Shown here: positions 43,578 to 52,864 of the stretch, piece after piece
Numbering within the stretch: position 1 is the stretch's first letter
Layout: each line of letters opens with the position of its first letter
NCBI RefSeq assembly: GCF_042665295.1
Contig: NZ_JBHTCO010000005.1
Location: forward strand, 124,001-188,000
DNA length: 64,000 nucleotides
Direction of reading: 5' to 3'
DNA from: Scopulibacillus_A cellulosilyticus
GTDB lineage: Bacteria; Bacillota; Bacilli; Bacillales; Sporolactobacillaceae
Position numbers and translations under genes: made by a program
Notes under the pieces: generated by a model
Told to the model about the DNA's origin: nothing
The model's input: only the letters and a program-made list of their open reading frames with translations
Databases searched by the model: none

Positions 43578-43952
43578 ATGAAACCAAATGATATTGTTAC
43601 AACCCGTTACAAAACAGGGGAATATATTGCCAAAATTATTGAGGAACGTGATGAAAAACGGGCTGTTGTTGAGATACAAGCGGTTCTTAGACATCCGACC
43701 CAAGGGGATTTGCATCACCCCAATCAAGTCGATGTACCGCTGTTTCATCAACGGAAAGCGCTTGCTTACAGGGAAAAAGCGGTGGTTCAAACCCATTCCT
43801 TAAAGGCTTATCATCAAGAAGTTCCTGAATACAAAGAGTCTTTAAGACAATCATTAGATAAAGCTTACGAACAACTCAACAAACGAAATGACCCTTGGGC
43901 CGATAAAGCCAAGGAAAAATTAAAGGATCTTGAAAAAGATTACTTTAAATAA
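43578..43952 (+). CDS. kapB: kinase-associated protein B
   Basis: 124 residues. KPNDIVTTRYKTGEYIAKI at the N terminus and VLRHPTQGDLHHPNQVDVPLFHQRKALAYREK are typical of KapB, required for KinB signalling to the sporulation phosphorelay. The C-terminal half is helical and charged. AGGAG site upstream; divergent from the HpaB gene. Confidence 0.88.
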   Translation: MKPNDIVTTRYKTGEYIAKIIEERDEKRAVVEIQAVLRHPTQGDLHHPNQVDVPLFHQRKALAYREKAVVQTHSLKAYHQEVPEYKESLRQSLDKAYEQLNKRNDPWADKAKEKLKDLEKDYFK

Positions 43953-44006
43953 GGTGAAGCTTGTCTTATACTATAAGGTTGAATGAAAAGATAGAGGTGA
44001 ACCTTT

Positions 44007-44801
44007 TTGGAACAATACTTAAATTTATGTCGGGAAATTTTAAAAGAAGGGTCAAAAAAAGAAGACCGTACCGGAACCGGGACAATCAGCCGGTTTGGTT
44101 ATCAAATGCGATTTCCCTTACAAGACGGATTTCCTTTGTTAACAACAAAAAAGTTGCATATTAAATCAATCATCTATGAATTGCTCTGGTTTTTAAAAGG
44201 GGATACGAATGTTCGTTACTTGCAAGAACACGGTGTAAGAATTTGGAACGAATGGGCGGACGAGCATGGCGAACTTGGTCCGGTTTATGGGTATCAATGG
44301 CGTTCTTGGCCAGGTAAGAATGGTGAGACTATTGACCAAATCAGCCGGGTAGTTGAAATGATTAAACACAATCCTGATTCCCGGCGTTTGATTGTGACTG
44401 CCTGGAATCCGGCAGATATTGAAGAAATGGCTTTACCTCCTTGTCATTGCCTCTTTCAATTCTATGTGAATGACGGCCGGCTATCTTGTCAGCTTTACCA
44501 ACGAAGCGGTGACGTTTTTCTGGGCGTCCCGTTCAACATTGCTTCATATGCATTGTTAACACATATGATTGCCCATGTCACCGGATTGGAACCTGGCGAC
44601 TTTATTCATACGATTGGCGATGCTCATATTTATTTAAATCACCTTGACCAAGTGCAGGAACAATTAACAAGAGAGCCAAGACAGCTGCCTCAGTTAAAAA
44701 TAAACCGTCATGTGTATTCAATATTTGATTTCAAGTTTGAAGATTTTACAATTGAAGGATACGACCCTCATCCTCATATCAAAGGCAAGGTGTCAGTATG
44801 A
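44007..44801 (+). CDS. thyA: thymidylate synthase
   Basis: 264 residues, the short ThyA/ThyB form. TTG start at 44007 with AGAGGTGA. RTGTGTISRFGYQMRF, the nucleophile Cys in MALPPCHCLFQF, YQRSGDVFLGVPFNI and GDAHIYLNHLDQV are all present. Methylates dUMP using methylene-THF. Overlaps dfrA by 4 nt. Confidence 0.97.
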   Translation: MEQYLNLCREILKEGSKKEDRTGTGTISRFGYQMRFPLQDGFPLLTTKKLHIKSIIYELLWFLKGDTNVRYLQEHGVRIWNEWADEHGELGPVYGYQWRSWPGKNGETIDQISRVVEMIKHNPDSRRLIVTAWNPADIEEMALPPCHCLFQFYVNDGRLSCQLYQRSGDVFLGVPFNIASYALLTHMIAHVTGLEPGDFIHTIGDAHIYLNHLDQVQEQLTREPRQLPQLKINRHVYSIFDFKFEDFTIEGYDPHPHIKGKVSV

Positions 44802-45286
44802 TTTCATTTCTTCTCGCAATGGATAAAAAAAAACTGATTGGTAAGAATAATGATTTACCATGGTATTTGCCGGCTGATTTGAAATATTTTAAAAAGATCA
44901 CAATGGGCCATACCATTGTGATGGGCAGAAAGACTTTTGAGTCGATTGGAAAACCTCTTCCCGGCCGTGACAATGTCGTTATAACGAGGGATACATCTTA
45001 CCGCCATGAAGGTATCACTGTGTTTCACAATCCGGAAGACTTTTTAAGACAATATGATCATGACGGGGAAATCTTTGTTATAGGCGGAGCAAAGTTGTTC
45101 GAAGCCTTCTTTCCCTATGCGGACCGGCTGTATATCACCTTAATCGAAGAAACATTTGAGGGTGACACATATTTTAAAGGCTTTCATGAAGAGGATTGGC
45201 ATCTTATTTCCGAAAAACAAGGCACAGTCGATGAAAAAAATAAATATCAACATCGTTTTCTCGTATATGAAAAAAAGAACAAGTAA
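44798..45286 (+). CDS. dfrA: dihydrofolate reductase
   Basis: 162 residues. LAMDKKKLIGKNNDLPWYLPAD includes the substrate-binding region, MGRKTFESIGKPLPGR is the cofactor loop, and FVIGGAKLFEAFFPYADRLYIT closes the site. Regenerates THF from the dihydrofolate made by the overlapping thyA. Confidence 0.97.
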   Translation: MISFLLAMDKKKLIGKNNDLPWYLPADLKYFKKITMGHTIVMGRKTFESIGKPLPGRDNVVITRDTSYRHEGITVFHNPEDFLRQYDHDGEIFVIGGAKLFEAFFPYADRLYITLIEETFEGDTYFKGFHEEDWHLISEKQGTVDEKNKYQHRFLVYEKKNK

Positions 45287-45316
45287 AAAAGGGTGTGGCC
45301 GGACCACACTCTTTTT
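45285..45316 (+). terminator. terminator of thyA-dfrA
   Basis: AGGGTGTGG and CCACACTCT stem with A- and T-runs on the two sides. Confidence 0.85.
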
Positions 45317-45602
45317 AAATAATTCAAGTAATATTATGGTAAAACATTATTTATTTGTTAAATGATGAATTATAAAAAGGCTATTAAATGGACATAAATT
45401 GTAGTAATTTAAAGCATTATACCGAAATGTTTATTATTTTACCGAATTTCTGTTTAAATGGTGAAAATTCGCGACTTTAAAGCGCTATTTAAAAAAACAA
45501 AAAAAAACTATAAAAAACTAGTATGAAAGCCTTTAAATAATGAAACTCAAGGATTATACTTGTGTATGAAAAAAAGAATATGCTAATTTGAAGCGCTATT
45601 CT

Positions 45603-45865
45603 TTGTTTGCTAAAATATGCTATGGAATAATTGATACCATGATTGGCGAAAAGGGAGGCGAATTCATCAATATCATGGATTGGTGATTTTCGACACCAAT
45701 AAAAGGGATAAATTGTCAAGACAATTTATCAAACTAAAAATTGGTTTTGAAAGTGTTATTAAGAAAAGTGTTCAAAAATGAGGACAAATGTCCTAAGGTT
45801 TTTGAACAATTAACTAAAGGTTAGGTAATGTCACTATTAATCGCAGTTAGGAGTGTCGTAAAAAA
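45603..45865 (+). promoter_or_regulatory. structured leader of odhAB with candidate promoter
   Basis: The 579-nt gap 45287-45865 holds no gene. TTGTTT (45603) and AATAAT (45626) with a 17-nt spacer are a possible promoter. Downstream are three hairpins in a row: ATTGGTG/CACCAAT at 45679-45700, GATAAATTGTC/GACAATTTATC (11 bp) at 45707-45730, and the R2 copy at 45770-45807. AAGCGCTATT occurs twice (near 45480 and 45593). Confidence 0.45.
45770..45807. repeat. R2 short hairpin copy upstream of odhA
   Basis: GTTCAAAAA and TTTTTGAAC enclose a second perfect stem, AGGACA with TGTCCT. The interior AGGAC motif matches the GTCCTCC next to the right end of the 282-bp R2 copy. Confidence 0.65.
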
Positions 45866-48706
45866 ATGGCTATTGATAAGACACTAAGCCAACAGCCATG
45901 GCAAGGATTTTTTGGTCCTAACCTCGGCTATGTTCAGGAATTATATGAAGAATATCAAAAAGATCCAGATTCTGTAGACCCTGAATTAAGAAATCTATTC
46001 GATCAATGGGGACAGCCTCCTGAAACCATTGATGAAAATGTTAATGAACCAACAAATGCAAAAGACAACCTTGATCAAGTTGGAAATTTGGCAAATGTTA
46101 TCGCGGCTGTTAAATTAGCCGATAAAATTCGCACATACGGTCATTTAGGAGCACAAATACATCCTTTAGGCAGAGAAAAAGACGCTGATTTGTCGATTCT
46201 TGATCCTGCAAAGTATCAATTAACTGACGTTAGTTTGAGAGCTATTCCTGCTAAGGTCGTATGGCATAATGCACCTGACCATCTTCAAAATGGTCTTGAA
46301 GCAATCAATGAGCTAAGAAGAATGTATACAAAATCCTTAGCTTATGAATTTAGCCATGTTCATAATGTTGAGGAACGAGAATGGTTAAATAATATGGTTG
46401 AAAGCGGTTCATTGCATCATAACTTATCTGACGAAGAACGCATTGAATTGTTAAACGAATTGACTGAAGTAGAAGGCTTTGAAAAGTTTCTTCATCGCAC
46501 ATTTGTCGGTCAAAAGCGTTTTTCAATTGAAGGTGTCGATTTGCTGGTACCGATGCTTAACCGTGTTGTCAAAGAAAGCATTCATGATGGGGCGCATAAT
46601 GTCATGATTGGTATGGCGCACCGCGGACGTTTAAATGTTCTCGCTCATGTATTAGGCAAACCATATGAAATGATTCTTTCTGAATTCCACCATTCTCCTA
46701 ATAAAGAGCTTGTTCCATCTGAGGGTTCAAGAGGCATCAACTATGGATGGACTGGAGATGTTAAATATCATTTAGGCGCTGACCGTGATATAGAAGATAA
46801 CGAAGTCCGCGCCCACGTTACTTTGGCAAACAACCCGAGTCATTTAGAATTTGTAAATCCTGTTGTTGAAGGCTATGCGCGTGCAACACAAGATAATCGT
46901 GAAACAGCCGGTTATCCAAGCCAAAATACAGCCGAATCTTTACCGATTTTAATTCACGGCGATTCCGCTTTTCCGGGTGAAGGCATTGTTGCTGAAACCT
47001 TAAATTTAAGCCAGTTGCCGGGCTATCAAACGGGCGGTACCATTCATATTATCGCTAACAATATGATCGGGTTTACAACAGAAAGCAGTGATTCAAGGTC
47101 TACGAAATATGCAAGTGACCTTGCCAAGGGCTATGAAATCCCAATTGTTCACGTTAATGCAGATGACCCTGAAGCCTGTCTTGATGCTATTAACCTAGCC
47201 TATGAGTATCGTAAGCGATTCCATAAGGACTTCCTTGTCGATTTAATTGGCTATCGCCGCTTCGGTCACAATGAAATGGATGATCCTGCAGCTACACAAC
47301 CGCTGCTTTATGAAAAAATAAATCGTCACCCGACCGTTCGGACATTGTATGCTGAAACACTGAAGTCTGCCGGTACGATAACAGACGATAAGGTTAAACA
47401 ATTAGAAAATGATGTTCTGGAACAATTGCAATCAATTTATGATGAAATTAAAAATAATAAATCCGGTGAAATAGAGGAGCAGGAATTACCTCAAAAAATT
47501 GCCTGTAAACTTCCGGAAATGAATACAGCTGTTCCATTTGACACTTTACGTGAAATTAATCAGCAATTGTTAGAATGGCCGGAGGGATTTACAGTCTATC
47601 CGAAGCTTGCGAGAATCTTAAAACGCAGGGAAAATGCATTTGATGAAAATGGTAAGGTAGACTGGGCATTGGCAGAAGAATTAGCTTTTGCAACCATCTT
47701 AAAAGAAGGTCATCCAATTAGATTTACAGGTCAGGATACTCAGCGCGGAACGTTTGCTCATCGTCATTTAGTTCTTCATGACAGTAAGACTGGAGAAACG
47801 TTCTCGCCATTGCATAAATTGCCTGGTGTTAATAAATCTTTTGCGATTCATAACAGTCCGCTGTCTGAAGCGTCAGTTTTAGGTTTTGAATACGGATATA
47901 ATGTCATTGCACCGGAAACATTGACAATTTGGGAAGCGCAATTTGGGGATTTCGCAAATGCCGGACAGGTTATTTTTGACCAATTTATTGCTGCCGGACG
48001 TGCAAAATGGGGTCAAAAATCAGGTTTAGTCATGCTGCTTCCTCATGGATATGAAGGGCAAGGTCCTGAACACTCCAGCGGCCGTTGGGAACGGTTTTTA
48101 CAATTATCTGCTGAAAATAACTGGTTTGTTGCTAATTTATCAAGCGCGGCACAATATTTCCATATTTTACGCCGTCAAGCTGCATTGCTTGAAAAAGATG
48201 AGGTTCGTCCGCTTGTGATTATGACACCAAAAAGTCTTCTTCGTCATTCTTTAGCAGCATCATCCAGCAAAGAATTAAGTGAAGGGCATTTCCAAGCAGT
48301 CGTTGAGCAACAAGGTCTTGGTGAAAAACAAGAACAGGTTGAACGTTTAGTTTTATGCAGCGGTAAAATTGCTATTGATCTGGCTTCAGAAGTTAGCGGA
48401 TTAGAGAATAAAGATTGGTTGCATATTGTTCGTGTTGAACAGCTATATCCATTCCCTAAGGAAGAAATCAAGCAATTTATTGAACGCTTTACCAACTTAA
48501 AAGAAATTGTCTGGGTGCAAGAAGAACCTAAAAATATGGGGGCCTGGACATTTGTGGAACCAAGACTTAAGGGTATCGCGCCTGCAGGAATAACAGTCGA
48601 TTATATTGGCCGTCCGGATCGTTCCAGTCCGGCTGTTGGTGAACCGGATATTCATAAAAAAGAACAAAACAGGATTATCACTACAACTTTAAAAATTAAT
48701 AAATAA
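45866..48706 (+). CDS. odhA: 2-oxoglutarate dehydrogenase E1 component
   Basis: 946 residues, full length for OdhA. ThDP-dependent decarboxylating subunit of the TCA-cycle complex. Visible features: N-terminal FFGPNLGYVQELYEEY, GMAHRGRLNVLAHVLGKPYE, the ThDP/Mg region GDSAFPGEGIVAETLNL to IANNMIGFTT, and the transketolase-like C-terminal domain with HGYEGQGPEHSSGRWERFLQ. Operon with odhB 38 nt downstream. Confidence 0.97.
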   Translation: MAIDKTLSQQPWQGFFGPNLGYVQELYEEYQKDPDSVDPELRNLFDQWGQPPETIDENVNEPTNAKDNLDQVGNLANVIAAVKLADKIRTYGHLGAQIHPLGREKDADLSILDPAKYQLTDVSLRAIPAKVVWHNAPDHLQNGLEAINELRRMYTKSLAYEFSHVHNVEEREWLNNMVESGSLHHNLSDEERIELLNELTEVEGFEKFLHRTFVGQKRFSIEGVDLLVPMLNRVVKESIHDGAHNVMIGMAHRGRLNVLAHVLGKPYEMILSEFHHSPNKELVPSEGSRGINYGWTGDVKYHLGADRDIEDNEVRAHVTLANNPSHLEFVNPVVEGYARATQDNRETAGYPSQNTAESLPILIHGDSAFPGEGIVAETLNLSQLPGYQTGGTIHIIANNMIGFTTESSDSRSTKYASDLAKGYEIPIVHVNADDPEACLDAINLAYEYRKRFHKDFLVDLIGYRRFGHNEMDDPAATQPLLYEKINRHPTVRTLYAETLKSAGTITDDKVKQLENDVLEQLQSIYDEIKNNKSGEIEEQELPQKIACKLPEMNTAVPFDTLREINQQLLEWPEGFTVYPKLARILKRRENAFDENGKVDWALAEELAFATILKEGHPIRFTGQDTQRGTFAHRHLVLHDSKTGETFSPLHKLPGVNKSFAIHNSPLSEASVLGFEYGYNVIAPETLTIWEAQFGDFANAGQVIFDQFIAAGRAKWGQKSGLVMLLPHGYEGQGPEHSSGRWERFLQLSAENNWFVANLSSAAQYFHILRRQAALLEKDEVRPLVIMTPKSLLRHSLAASSSKELSEGHFQAVVEQQGLGEKQEQVERLVLCSGKIAIDLASEVSGLENKDWLHIVRVEQLYPFPKEEIKQFIERFTNLKEIVWVQEEPKNMGAWTFVEPRLKGIAPAGITVDYIGRPDRSSPAVGEPDIHKKEQNRIITTTLKINK

Positions 48707-48744
48707 AAAAATATGATATGTGTCGGATTAAGGAGGTAACGTCC

Positions 48745-49995
48745 GTGATCGAAATTAAGGTACCGGAGCTTGCGGAATCTATTACAGAAGGAACTATTTC
48801 AGAGTGGTTAGTAAATGTAGGACAAAAAGTCAACAAAGGTGACGATATTGTTGAACTTGAAACAGATAAAGTTAATATTCAAATCAGCGCTGAAGACAGC
48901 GGTATTCTTCAAGAAGTTAAAAGAGAACCCGGCGACACCGTAGAAGTCGGCGAAGTCATTGCTGTCTTAAATGAAAATGGTGAAGAAGGGGCGGCGCCTG
49001 CTCCTTCAGAAAATAAAGCGCCTGAACAACAACCGGAACAAGAAGCTCCCGAACAAAAAACAGAAAAACAAACAGCAGCTCCTGAAGCTTCAGAAGAAAA
49101 AGCCAATGGCGACCGTTTAGTTGCTTCGCCGGCAGCCCGTAAATTAGCCAGGGAACTTGGTATTGATTTAAACAAAGTAGAAAATCGCGATCCATTAGGC
49201 AGAGTAAGGGTTGAAGATGTGAAAGCCCAAGCTCAAAAAGCAGCTCAACCTGCGCCTCAGCCAAAAGCTGCGCAACCGGCCGCTGAAGCGGATGGAAAGC
49301 CTGTTGAACGTATTAAAATGTCGCGCCGCCGTCAAACAATTGCTAACAGACTTGTTGACGTACAACATACTGCAGCTATGCTGACAACTTTTAATGAAGT
49401 TGATATGACAGCGATTATGGATCTTAGAAAACGCCGTAAAGATGCATTTGTTAAAAAACATGATGTTAAACTTGGTTTTATGTCATTCTTTACAAAAGCT
49501 GTAGTCGGTGCATTAAAGGCATTCCCATTATTAAATGCTGAGATCCAAGATAAAGAAATCTTAGTTAAAAAATATTACGATATTGGTATTGCAGTAGCTG
49601 CAGAAGAAGGGCTTGTTGTTCCTGTTGTACGTGATGCAGATCGTCTCTCATTTGCTGAAATTGAAAGAGAGATTGGCTCTTTAGCGGAAAAAGCAAGAAA
49701 TAACAAACTTGGATTAAAAGAACTCCAAGGCGGTACGTTTACAATCACTAACGGCGGTACATTTGGTTCCCTGATGTCAACACCGATACTAAACGCTCCA
49801 CAAGTAGGTATCTTGGGTATGCACAGTATCAAAACACGCCCTGTAACTGTTGGTGACAGAATGGAAAACCGTCCAATGATGTACATTGCGCTATCCTATG
49901 ACCACCGTATTGTTGATGGCGCCGAAGCCGTTCAATTCCTTGTTAAAGTAAAAGAAATGCTGGAAGATCCAGAATCACTGTTGCTTGAAGGTTAA
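48745..49995 (+). CDS. odhB: dihydrolipoyllysine succinyltransferase (E2 of 2-oxoglutarate dehydrogenase)
   Basis: 416 residues from the GTG at 48745 following AAGGAGG. Lipoyl domain 1-80 with the modified lysine in ELETDKVNIQI, an Ala/Pro/Glu/Gln linker at about 85-125, the E1/E3-binding domain (VASPAARKLARELGIDL), a second linker, and the catalytic domain ending with the active-site SYDHRIVDGAEAVQFL. Confidence 0.97.
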   Translation: MIEIKVPELAESITEGTISEWLVNVGQKVNKGDDIVELETDKVNIQISAEDSGILQEVKREPGDTVEVGEVIAVLNENGEEGAAPAPSENKAPEQQPEQEAPEQKTEKQTAAPEASEEKANGDRLVASPAARKLARELGIDLNKVENRDPLGRVRVEDVKAQAQKAAQPAPQPKAAQPAAEADGKPVERIKMSRRRQTIANRLVDVQHTAAMLTTFNEVDMTAIMDLRKRRKDAFVKKHDVKLGFMSFFTKAVVGALKAFPLLNAEIQDKEILVKKYYDIGIAVAAEEGLVVPVVRDADRLSFAEIEREIGSLAEKARNNKLGLKELQGGTFTITNGGTFGSLMSTPILNAPQVGILGMHSIKTRPVTVGDRMENRPMMYIALSYDHRIVDGAEAVQFLVKVKEMLEDPESLLLEG

Positions 49996-50017
49996 TTAAT
50001 ATAGCCTCTCTTCTTTA

Positions 50018-50066
50018 AAAAAAAGCGTTGGGTTCACGAAAGGTGTGAAAGCCAACGCTTTTTCTT
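50018..50066. terminator. terminator of odhAB
   Basis: AAAAGCGTTGG and CCAACGCTTTTT stem with a longer loop; may also serve the convergent flavoprotein gene. Confidence 0.8.
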
Positions 50067-50106
50067 TATGCTGAGAGTTATTTTAAAAAATTGCCAATCA
50101 AGTCTT

Positions 50107-51489
50107 TTACGATTCCGGCAAAACTTTTCCAGGATTTAAAATATTGTTTGGATCAAATTGATTTTTAATCATCTGCATCAAAGGTATCGTATCCGCATGT
50201 TCCTTTTTTAAATATTTTATTTTTCCAAGACCGATACCATGCTCACCAGTACAGGTGCCGCCGCGTTCCAAAGCATATTCCACAATCTTCCTGTTCACAT
50301 TATTTGCCTTTTCCACTTCCTCAGGATCATTTTTATCATACATTAAGTTTGTATGGAAGTTGCCGTCTCCCACATGACCAAGCGCTGAACCGTATAAACC
50401 GCTTTCATCAATGACTTTTCTGCTATAAACGATTGCTTCAGATAATTTAGAGACAGGAAGGCAAACATCGGTAATCATCATTTTTTTATCCGGAAAACCG
50501 TGGATAAAGGCATACGCTAAATTGTGACGGGCTTCCCAAAGCTTTGAGCGTTTTAAGGAGTCCGTTTCAAATATAAGCTCTTCACAGCTGTTAGCATCCA
50601 ACAATTCTTTTGTGAACCCGATATCTTGTTTTACCCCTTGCTCGTTACCATGAAATTCAAGAAATAAAGTTGGACGGATAGGGTAATCAGTCTCGCTATG
50701 TTTATTGACTTGTTCAATTGATTCCTCATCGACCAGTTCAACACGTGCAATGGAAATGCCGGCAGATAAAAGGGAGACAGCCCCGTTAACCGCATCTTTA
50801 ACAGATAGAAAAGTTGCCCGGCCGGCAACAATCATCTCGGGTATCCCGTATACTTTTAAAGTAATTTCTGTAAAAACCCCAAGCGTCCCTTCCGATCCAA
50901 CAAACAGGCTCGTTAAATGATAACCTGATGATGATTTCGCTGATAGCCCGCCGGTATGTATAACATTGCCATCGGCTAAGACAACTTCCAAGTCACGAAC
51001 TTGATTCCTCATAATGCCGTAACGGACGCTTGTAGTCCCGCTGGCATTCGTTGATGACATCCCGCCGATTGTAGCATCCGCTCCTGGATCAACCGGAAAA
51101 AATAAGCCATATTTTTTTAAGGCTTGATTAAGTTCAGTACGAGTGAGACCTGGTTGAACCCTGACAAGAAAGTCTTCAGGTCTCACTTCAAGAACCTTAT
51201 TCATTAATTGAAAATCAATGGATATTCCGCCCTTAATAGGAATAGCATGTCCTTCAAGGCTTGAGCCAACACCAAAAGGAACGACGGGAATCCTGTAACT
51301 GTTCGCAAATTGCAATATAGCTGAAACTTCTTCCGTGGATTCAGGAAAGACGACAACCTCCGGAAGCACTGGTGTATGGTGTGATTCGTCTTGACTATGA
51401 TGTTCAAGAATTGTTTTGTTTCTGGTCACGCGTTTTTCATCAATTAATTTTTTTAATTCTAATAGCAATTCATCATGTGTTATGGACAT
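50107..51489 (-). CDS. FAD-linked oxidase, D-lactate dehydrogenase/glycolate oxidase (GlcD-like)
   Basis: 460 residues. PCMH-type FAD domain with VVPFGVGSSLEGHAIPI and DPGADATIGGMSSTNASGT, then the FAD-oxidase C-terminal domain with VGDGNFHTNLM and GTCTGEHGIGLGK. Resembles the D-lactate dehydrogenase (LDHD/YsfC) group. Electron acceptor and exact substrate undetermined. No partner Fe-S subunit is adjacent. Confidence 0.88.
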   Translation of the reverse strand: MSITHDELLLELKKLIDEKRVTRNKTILEHHSQDESHHTPVLPEVVVFPESTEEVSAILQFANSYRIPVVPFGVGSSLEGHAIPIKGGISIDFQLMNKVLEVRPEDFLVRVQPGLTRTELNQALKKYGLFFPVDPGADATIGGMSSTNASGTTSVRYGIMRNQVRDLEVVLADGNVIHTGGLSAKSSSGYHLTSLFVGSEGTLGVFTEITLKVYGIPEMIVAGRATFLSVKDAVNGAVSLLSAGISIARVELVDEESIEQVNKHSETDYPIRPTLFLEFHGNEQGVKQDIGFTKELLDANSCEELIFETDSLKRSKLWEARHNLAYAFIHGFPDKKMMITDVCLPVSKLSEAIVYSRKVIDESGLYGSALGHVGDGNFHTNLMYDKNDPEEVEKANNVNRKIVEYALERGGTCTGEHGIGLGKIKYLKKEHADTIPLMQMIKNQFDPNNILNPGKVLPES

Positions 51490-51677
51490 AAAAAAGCCCC
51501 CTTTGTTGTTCTATATAGTTAATTAAATATTTAAAAGCTGAAACCCTTTTATTTTAAAAGAATTTATTAAAGTTTTTATATTTATTCAAACAGGAAGCGC
51601 TTCATTAATTATTCACACAAAAAGACCTTGCGCATATTTTATTAAAAAGCGCATAGACGCTGACGGAGTTGATTGTA

Positions 51678-51887
51678 ATGATGATGGAGAATTGGCTCAC
51701 CATTTTCATCTACCTTGCCGTCGGTTTCACTATTGGATGGATGTTAATACTTCCGCTTCGCGCTAATTTATCTAGTTGGAATCGCTTTTTTTTACTTGTA
51801 ATAATGATCTTCTTTTGGTTACCGATTTCCTTAATCTCGTTTGCTGTTGCACCTTTCATAAGCGCATGTTCCTCGAGGTCTCGATAA
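51678..51887 (+). CDS. small two-helix membrane protein
   Basis: About 69 residues from ATG 51678 (two further ATGs adjacent), GGAG upstream. Two hydrophobic segments (IFIYLAVGFTIGWMLILPL; FFLLVIMIFFWLPISLISFAVAPF) separated by a short polar loop. No family recognised. It lies 67 nt upstream of the Fe-S protein start and may be co-transcribed. Confidence 0.5.
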   Translation: MMMENWLTIFIYLAVGFTIGWMLILPLRANLSSWNRFFLLVIMIFFWLPISLISFAVAPFISACSSRSR

Positions 51888-51953
51888 GAGGCCTCTTTGG
51901 TATGTTCATACATAAGGTTGGTAAAGATAAGTGGAGAAACGGAGGGATGCAGT

Positions 51954-52367
51954 TTGTCTGAAGATAAGCATGATTATGAGTCTGATGATATTGTCGTTTC
52001 TTTCTACCCCAATCGCTGCAACCATATTGGCAGATGCGTTCGTCTTTTAAATGAAGTTTTTAATCCGGATAACAAGCCATGGGTAAATTTAGAGAATGCC
52101 GATATCGAGGCCGTGTGCCGAACAATAGAGCAATGTCCGACAGGTGCGCTTCAATATCAGCGTTTGGATGGTGCAGATGGTGAAACGGCTCCTGATATTA
52201 CAACGATAAAAACAGTAAAAAACGGTCCTTTTTTTATTCACGGGAATATTGAATTATTAGATGAAGAGGGCAACCCGCTGACAGAAAACAAAAGGATAGC
52301 ATTATGCAGATGCGGCCGGTCAAAAAATAAACCATTCTGTGACGGCACTCATAAAAAATATCATTAA
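51954..52367 (+). CDS. Fe-S protein: divergent 4Fe-4S (YjdI-type) domain fused to CDGSH domain
   Basis: 137 residues from the TTG at 51954, 7 nt after GGAGGG. The N-terminal half has CNHIGRCVRLLNEVF and CRTIEQCPTGALQY, a single-cluster ferredoxin-like layout. The C-terminal half has the CDGSH signature ALCRCGRSKNKPFCDGTH (three Cys and one His ligands of a 2Fe-2S cluster). Soluble. Probable redox or cluster-transfer protein; partner unknown. Confidence 0.85.
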   Translation: MSEDKHDYESDDIVVSFYPNRCNHIGRCVRLLNEVFNPDNKPWVNLENADIEAVCRTIEQCPTGALQYQRLDGADGETAPDITTIKTVKNGPFFIHGNIELLDEEGNPLTENKRIALCRCGRSKNKPFCDGTHKKYH

Positions 52368-52385
52368 TAATAAAAAATATCATTA

Positions 52386-52433
52386 AAATACCTCTGATAG
52401 CCTAAAATAAGCGGGTTATCGGGGGTATTTTTT
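52386..52433 (+). terminator. terminator after Fe-S protein gene
   Basis: AAATACCTCTGATAGCC pairs imperfectly with GGGTTATCGGGGGTATTTTTT. Confidence 0.65.
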
Positions 52434-52518
52434 ATTGGGAAAAAGACGAAATTTGATTGCTGATATACCCTGACAGTCATAGTAATTTACATTACGATAT
52501 ACATAAGGAGGTGAGGGA

Positions 52519-52848
52519 ATGGTTCAATCAAAATTGTCCTCTGACCTGCTGCGCGGCCATGCGGATACGATGATTTTAAAACTCCTTTTAAACGGGGATA
52601 AATACGGGTATGAAATTAGTAAACTCATTTTGGAAAGTTCGGAAGGACAATATGAATTAAAAGAAGCAACGATGTATTCCAGTCTTAAGCGCCTTGAAAA
52701 AGAAGGGAGCATTAACTCCTATTGGGGGGATGCCACACAGGGCGGCAGACGGAAATATTATACAATTACGCCAATCGGTGTGGACACATATAAGCAAAAT
52801 AAAAAAAACTGGGAACAGGCAAAAGAAATTCTTGAACGCCTGTTATAA
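52519..52848 (+). CDS. PadR family transcriptional regulator
   Basis: 109 residues. Winged helix with ADTMILKLLLNGDKYGYEISKLI, the PadR hallmark MYSSLKRLEKEG and GGRRKYYTITPIG, and a short C-terminal dimerisation helix. Strong AAGGAGGTGA site. It is the first gene of a cassette with a HAAS-like/pentapeptide protein, which it probably co-regulates and whose HAAS-like domain may signal to it. Confidence 0.92.
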   Translation: MVQSKLSSDLLRGHADTMILKLLLNGDKYGYEISKLILESSEGQYELKEATMYSSLKRLEKEGSINSYWGDATQGGRRKYYTITPIGVDTYKQNKKNWEQAKEILERLL

Positions 52849-52864
52849 GGAGGAGCAATATAAA

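Noticed and set aside
45585..45605. AAGCGCTATT near 45593 as a CcpA cre site
   Set aside because: The CG is shifted by one position relative to the cre consensus and the right arm does not match.
45489..45719. 76-residue minus-strand reading frame before odhA
   Set aside because: It lies across the structured AT-rich leader, has no ribosome site and consists of low-complexity hydrophobic and aromatic residues.
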